A stretch of DNA of 10,170 nucleotides, taken from assembly GCA_013817465.1 (NCBI GenBank), contig JACDCP010000098.1, forward strand, positions 1-10,170, written 5' to 3'. Below, one piece after another: positions 7,257 to 10,170 of the stretch. Made by a program: the position numbers and the translations under genes. Origin of the DNA: Gammaproteobacteria bacterium (GTDB lineage Bacteria > Pseudomonadota > Gammaproteobacteria > Steroidobacterales > JACDCP01). Numbering within the stretch: the first letter of the stretch is position 1; every line of letters starts with the position of its first letter. The notes under the pieces were generated by a model. The model was not told the origin of the DNA, searched no databases, and worked only from the letters and a program-made list of their open reading frames with translations.

Positions 7257-8225
7257 TCATCGATCTAAAGGTTGCGGCCGGAAGGCTGCATAAAGACAGT
7301 CCAGCACGAGCGACATCTCCACCAGCAGCTGATCATCATCCGCGCAGCGCTCGCGTGCTCCGATGAGGATGGCCTCAAAGCCCTGCGCTTCGGGTGGCGG
7401 CGTCCCGCCCACGTCGAGGACGTGCACCAGGGCACCGATGCGGGCGAGCGCCGGATCGGCCTCGAGCCCGAAGCTCGCCAGCAGCACCTCGAAGCTGACG
7501 CGGCTGCCGACATGCGTGAACGCTGCGCCGTCGAAGTCGAAGCCGAGCGCATCCGGCGGACATTCTCGCGGATGCCGGAGCCATGAGAAACGTGCTTCGC
7601 GATCGATGAATCGGCGAATCAGCCAGGCGCTCGCTACGCGGTCCACCCACAAGCGCTGCCGGGTCGCCCAGCTGCGCGCTTGAAAATCGGCCAGCTTAAG
7701 CCTCGGGATATTGCTCTCGGCGCCGGTCGGCTCGTCCGGCGAATGGCGCCGCTGAATGGCGGCCTCTGCGTCGTCGAGGGCCTGTTCCATCTGCTGCTTC
7801 GCCGCGCCGGGAAAAAAATCGATCGCCGTGAGTGCCTCGAGCTCACGGCGCAGCGGGCGCAGCGCGCGGCGCGCCTGCGGCTCCGTCCAGGCGGGCAGGT
7901 TTGCCCGGAGCTGCGCAGTCAATTTCATCAAGGCGGCATAGTCCCGCCTGCGATCGAACAAGGCGCGAAAGGCCTGTTCTTCGACTGCCGTGCCGGCCTG
8001 GACCTCGAGCACGAAGGCCGTGCCGCCGAGCGTTTGCACCTCGCGCGCCTGATTTTCCAAGCTCGCCCGCAGCGAGTCCCGCGCGGGAAGCAGATAAACA
8101 CCATCGCGAACGACGGCTGCGCCCAGGCGCTTGAGGGCGCGCCACAGGCGAATGCGGGGCGTGCCGCTTTGTCCGGGCAGGCTGCCGATGAATAAGAGCC
8201 ACGACACGCCCTGAGCATATTGCAT
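7257..8225 (-). CDS. chrB: chromate resistance protein/regulator ChrB
   Basis: This is a 322-residue protein of full ChrB architecture. The N-terminal domain (about 7-165) starts with SWLLFIGSLPGQSGTPRIRLWRAL, continues with VVRDGVYLLP and is the winged-helix-like part. A linker leads to the C-terminal ChrB domain (about 190-316) with LWVDRVASAWLIRRFID, FDFDGAAFTHVG and LDCLYAAF. In characterised systems ChrB controls the chromate-inducible chr promoter and supports resistance. The ATG at 8225 is preferred over a longer frame reaching 8372, which would run through the palindromic operator and overlap the divergent gene; the GTG at 8207 also fits, since family members often begin at the SWLL segment. 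It is transcribed away from fetA-fetB-chrA and probably with the DUF1259 gene. No transposase or other mobility gene is next to it. Confidence 0.92.
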   Translation of the reverse strand: MQYAQGVSWLLFIGSLPGQSGTPRIRLWRALKRLGAAVVRDGVYLLPARDSLRASLENQAREVQTLGGTAFVLEVQAGTAVEEQAFRALFDRRRDYAALMKLTAQLRANLPAWTEPQARRALRPLRRELEALTAIDFFPGAAKQQMEQALDDAEAAIQRRHSPDEPTGAESNIPRLKLADFQARSWATRQRLWVDRVASAWLIRRFIDREARFSWLRHPRECPPDALGFDFDGAAFTHVGSRVSFEVLLASFGLEADPALARIGALVHVLDVGGTPPPEAQGFEAILIGARERCADDDQLLVEMSLVLDCLYAAFRPQPLDR

Positions 8226-8263
8226 TGTAACGTATGCTACAAAGGCTGTAGCATCTATTCCAG
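8225..8263. promoter_or_regulatory. putative overlapping divergent promoters, possibly leaderless
   Basis: Rightward: TTGTAA (8225-8230) and TAGCAT (8249-8254) are 18 bases apart and each match the -35/-10 consensus at 4 of 6 positions. Leftward, the other repeat arm gives TAGCAT (8239-8234) with a weaker CTGGAA (8263-8258) 18 bases before it. Transcription would then begin about at each start codon. Neither start has a ribosome-binding site, which agrees with leaderless messages. This is prediction from spacing only. Confidence 0.4.
8234..8254. promoter_or_regulatory. perfect inverted repeat, candidate ChrB operator
   Basis: The arms ATGCTACA (8234-8241) and TGTAGCAT (8247-8254) are exact reverse complements around the 5-base spacer AAGGC. 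The repeat lies in the 37-bp gap between the divergent chrB and fetA starts and stands 8 nt from each start codon. Position and symmetry fit binding by a dimeric regulator; ChrB is the obvious candidate, but binding is inferred. Confidence 0.7.
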
Positions 8264-8865
8264 TGGCTGTCCTTCGTCTGGAAAAGCTTCGCATCCGCAA
8301 TCTCGGACCGGTGGATCTGGTCGTCGGGCACAAGGAATGCGTGTGTCTTTCCGGGGCTTCGGGCACCGGCAAGACTTCCTTGTTGCGGGCCGTGGCGGAC
8401 CTCGATCCTCACGACGGACGTGTTTACCTCGACGAGACGGATAGCAGGCAGGTGGAGCCTGCGACGTGGCGTCGGGAAGTGGCCATGCTGCCCGAAAGGA
8501 GCCAATGGTGGCGAGACACTGTCGGCGAGCACTTCGTGACTCACGCCGACGCGGGCTTGTCGCAGCTCGACCTCGACGCGCGCATCATGCATCGGCCGGT
8601 CAGCAGCCTGTCGGCCGGCGAGCGACACCGTCTCGCGCTGCTCCGAATGCTCGGCAATGAGCCGAAGGTGCTGCTGCTCGATGAGCCGACCGGCAGCCTC
8701 GACGAGGCGAGCGCGAGCCGTGTCGTGGCATTGGTCGCTCGCTATCGGGAATCAGCGGGTGCCGCCGTTCTCTGGGTGACTCACAATCTCGCGCAGGTCG
8801 CGCGTATGTCGGATCGCCACTTGTCGATCAGCGGCGGACGATTGGTGTCAGCATCCCGTTCGTGA
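8263..8865 (+). CDS. fetA: FetA-like ABC exporter ATP-binding protein
   Basis: This is a 200-residue compact ATPase started by GTG. Walker A is GASGTGKTS (31-39), the signature is LSAGE (116-120), Walker B is VLLLDEPTGSLD (136-147) and the switch His174 is in WVTHN. The Q-loop is unusual: where most ATPases have Gln, this one reads LPERSQWWRDTVGEHF, with Glu78 at the aligned place. The protein is short, as FetA/YbbL proteins are, and its partner gene follows with a 4-bp overlap (GTGA), which is the main reason for the assignment. In E. coli, FetA and FetB form an inner-membrane system linked to iron export and peroxide resistance. Here the pair begins an operon ending in chrA and facing chrB, so the exported species may be iron, chromium-stress related, or another metal. 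No ribosome-binding site precedes the GTG. Confidence 0.87.
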   Translation: MAVLRLEKLRIRNLGPVDLVVGHKECVCLSGASGTGKTSLLRAVADLDPHDGRVYLDETDSRQVEPATWRREVAMLPERSQWWRDTVGEHFVTHADAGLSQLDLDARIMHRPVSSLSAGERHRLALLRMLGNEPKVLLLDEPTGSLDEASASRVVALVARYRESAGAAVLWVTHNLAQVARMSDRHLSISGGRLVSASRS

Positions 8866-9662
8866 ACGTCATCCCGCTCAGCACGCCTGATCTGCTTCTG
8901 GCTGCTGTGCTCGTGCTCGCGCTGGCTACCGTCACTGCGCATTTGCAGTTACGTCTCGGCAAACCGATCATCATCGCCGCGGTGCGAACCGCCATTCAGC
9001 TCCTGCTGGTCGGCCTCGTTCTGCGGGCGCTGTTCAGCCATGCACAGTGGTACTGGGTTGCGCTGATGTCGATCATCATGCTCCTCGTCGCCAGTCGCGA
9101 GGTGGCGGTGCGACAAGAACGCGGTCCGGGACGCCGGTGGGCGTTCGGCGCCAGCGCCACGACGATGTTCATCTCGTCGTTCGCATTGACCGGCTTTGCG
9201 CTCAGCGTCGTCATCGGCGTGGATCCGTGGTACGCGCCTCGCTACGCAATCCCTCTGCTTGGCATGCTGCTCGGCAACACCATGACCGGCGTGACGCTGG
9301 CCATGAGTGATATGACCCAGTGCGCGTGGCAGCAGCGCCTCGTCATAGAGCAGCGGCTGTTGCTCGGCGCGAACAGGAACGAGGCAATCGAGGATATTCG
9401 GCGGCAGAGCGCCCGCACGGGCATGATTCCGACGATCAATGCGATGGCTGCGGCCGGCATCGTCAGCTTGCCGGGCATGATGACCGGACAACTGCTTGCA
9501 GGAAGCTCGCCCTATGACGCCGTCCGGTATCAGATCCTCATCATGTTCCTGATAGCAGCGAGCACCGGGTTTGCGGTGTTGATGGTTCAGTGGCTGGTCG
9601 CAAGGCAGTTGTTCGATGAGCGAGAACGCCTGCGGCTGGACCGCCTGACCTTGCGCGGCTGA
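8862..9662 (+). CDS. fetB: FetB-like permease (UPF0014 family)
   Basis: This is a 266-residue membrane protein with about seven hydrophobic segments. Family landmarks are RLGKPIIIAAVRTAIQLLLVG (begins near 31), the block YAIPLLGMLLGNTMTGVTLA (128-147), and a cytoplasmic stretch rich in charge (EQRLLLGANRNEAIEDIRR, 163-181) that leads to MIPTINAMAAAGIVSLPGMM (188-207) with the highly conserved PGMMTGQ. These are characteristic of the UPF0014/FetB group, which pairs with a FetA ATPase. It starts at GTG 8862, overlapping the fetA stop, without its own ribosome-binding site, so translational coupling is likely. The chrA ATG follows one base after its stop. Substrate is iron by homology; the chromate-gene context leaves room for another role. 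Confidence 0.9.
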   Translation: MNVIPLSTPDLLLAAVLVLALATVTAHLQLRLGKPIIIAAVRTAIQLLLVGLVLRALFSHAQWYWVALMSIIMLLVASREVAVRQERGPGRRWAFGASATTMFISSFALTGFALSVVIGVDPWYAPRYAIPLLGMLLGNTMTGVTLAMSDMTQCAWQQRLVIEQRLLLGANRNEAIEDIRRQSARTGMIPTINAMAAAGIVSLPGMMTGQLLAGSSPYDAVRYQILIMFLIAASTGFAVLMVQWLVARQLFDERERLRLDRLTLRG

Positions 9663-9663
9663 T

Positions 9664-10170
9664 ATGGGGATCGACGACCGCGTGCCACAGGGGTCCGGCG
9701 TACCCGCACATGGCGTCTCGTTTCGCGAGGCGCTGATCGTGTGGCTGCGCGTCGCGGCGCTTAGCTTCGGCGGTCCGGCCGGCCAGATTGCGGTCATGCA
9801 CCGTCTTCTCGTTGAAGAGCGCCGGTGGATCGGCGAAACGCGTTTCCTGCACGCCCTGAACTACTGCATGTTGCTGCCCGGTCCTGAAGCGCAGCAACTC
9901 GCCATTTATATCGGTTGGCTCATGCATCGTACTTGGGGCGGCATCGTCGCGGGTGCGTTCTTCGTCATCCCGTCAATCTTCATTCTGCTCGGACTCTCAT
10001 ACGTTTATGCCGCTTACGGCAACGTGCCTGCCGTCGCGGGTGTGCTCGCAGGATTTAAGCCGGTTGTGGTCGCTATCGTCGTCGAAGCCGTGTTGAAGAT
10101 CGGCGGGAAAGCGATTAAGCGACGCGCGCATCTCGCTATCGCCGCCGCCGCGTTCATCTCTATCTATTTC
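9664..10170 (+). CDS. chrA: chromate efflux transporter ChrA (3' end outside window)
   Basis: From an ATG one base after the fetB stop, 169 codons run open to the window edge. The visible part is the N-terminal CHR domain: FGGPAGQIAVMHRLLVEERRW (from residue 35), ALNYCMLLPGPEAQQLAIYIG (from 64) and a following membrane helix pair (GIVAGAFFVIPSIFILLGLSYVYA). FGGPAGQ and PGPEAQQ are hallmark ChrA motifs. ChrA proteins export chromate across the inner membrane, driven by the membrane potential; two-domain members are about 400 residues, so over half of the gene should lie beyond this window. The lack of a ribosome-binding site and the 1-bp gap suggest translation coupled to fetB. Expression under ChrB with fetAB through the upstream operator is inferred. 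Confidence 0.92.
   Translation, partial: MGIDDRVPQGSGVPAHGVSFREALIVWLRVAALSFGGPAGQIAVMHRLLVEERRWIGETRFLHALNYCMLLPGPEAQQLAIYIGWLMHRTWGGIVAGAFFVIPSIFILLGLSYVYAAYGNVPAVAGVLAGFKPVVVAIVVEAVLKIGGKAIKRRAHLAIAAAAFISIYF

Noticed and set aside
6027..7268. Long plus-strand open frame of 413 codons opposite the DUF1259 gene
   Set aside because: Its product has no recognisable domain and is proline/arginine/alanine-rich shadow sequence; the minus-strand frame has a signal peptide, a ribosome-binding site and clear repeated motifs.
8226..8372. N-terminal extension of chrB up to an ATG at 8372
   Set aside because: The extra 49 residues match nothing, run through the palindrome and overlap fetA. Family members begin at about the SWLLFIGSLPGQ segment.
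7843..8628. Minus-strand open frame of 261 codons covering the start of chrB and of fetA
   Set aside because: It crosses the divergent intergenic region and the operator in a frame different from chrB, and shows no domain.
8949..9797. Minus-strand open frame of 282 codons opposite fetB and chrA
   Set aside because: The product is low-quality, His/Arg/Gln-rich sequence with no domain, while the plus strand encodes two recognised membrane proteins. It is a high-GC shadow frame.
1..10170. Insertion sequences, CRISPR arrays, tRNA or rRNA genes, attachment sites
   Set aside because: No transposase or integrase frame, no spaced direct repeats and no tRNA-like cloverleaf or rRNA sequence was recognised, so the chromate genes show no visible mobile carrier in this window.

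Overview
The window reads as chromosomal DNA from a high-GC bacterium, most likely a beta- or gammaproteobacterium. This is inferred from codon use, the ChrA/ChrB and FetA/FetB family types and the inner-membrane/periplasm style of the proteins; no taxonomic marker gene is present. Both ends cut through genes: a GNAT acetyltransferase at the left and chrA at the right.

Left region (1-1345, + strand): the C-terminal part of a GNAT acetyltransferase overlaps by 4 bp a membrane-anchored diguanylate cyclase with an intact GGDEF motif and an inhibitory RxxD site. Next (1346-2175) is a stretch of about 830 bp without an intact gene. It holds a minus-strand remnant of a sensor histidine kinase that keeps only the ATP-binding domain, with anonymous sequence on both sides.

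Middle region (2176-6232, + strand): a tight four-gene operon encodes a secreted laminin-G-like protein, a lipoprotein solute-binding protein of the ferric-type family, a fused two-domain permease and a short ATPase. It is a complete importer of the Fbp/Afu type. The binding protein has a Thr-Asp-Thr-Asp-Asp stretch where ferric-binding relatives usually carry the Tyr-Tyr iron ligands, so the substrate is open.

Right region (6306-10170): two divergent units form a metal/oxyanion-resistance module. Leftward run chrB (chromate-responsive regulator/resistance protein) and a secreted protein with two DUF1259 (LppY/LpqO-like) domains. Rightward run fetA, fetB (UPF0014-type ABC exporter, iron-exporter family) and chrA (chromate efflux). 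A perfect 8-bp inverted repeat with a 5-bp spacer (8234-8254) sits between the two units, exactly 8 nt from each predicted start codon, and is the best candidate for the shared operator.

The most interesting points are the insertion of an iron-exporter-type ABC system into a chrB/chrA chromate unit, the pairing of chrB with a double-DUF1259 secreted protein, and the symmetric operator between possibly leaderless divergent transcripts. Functional links among these are inference from gene order.
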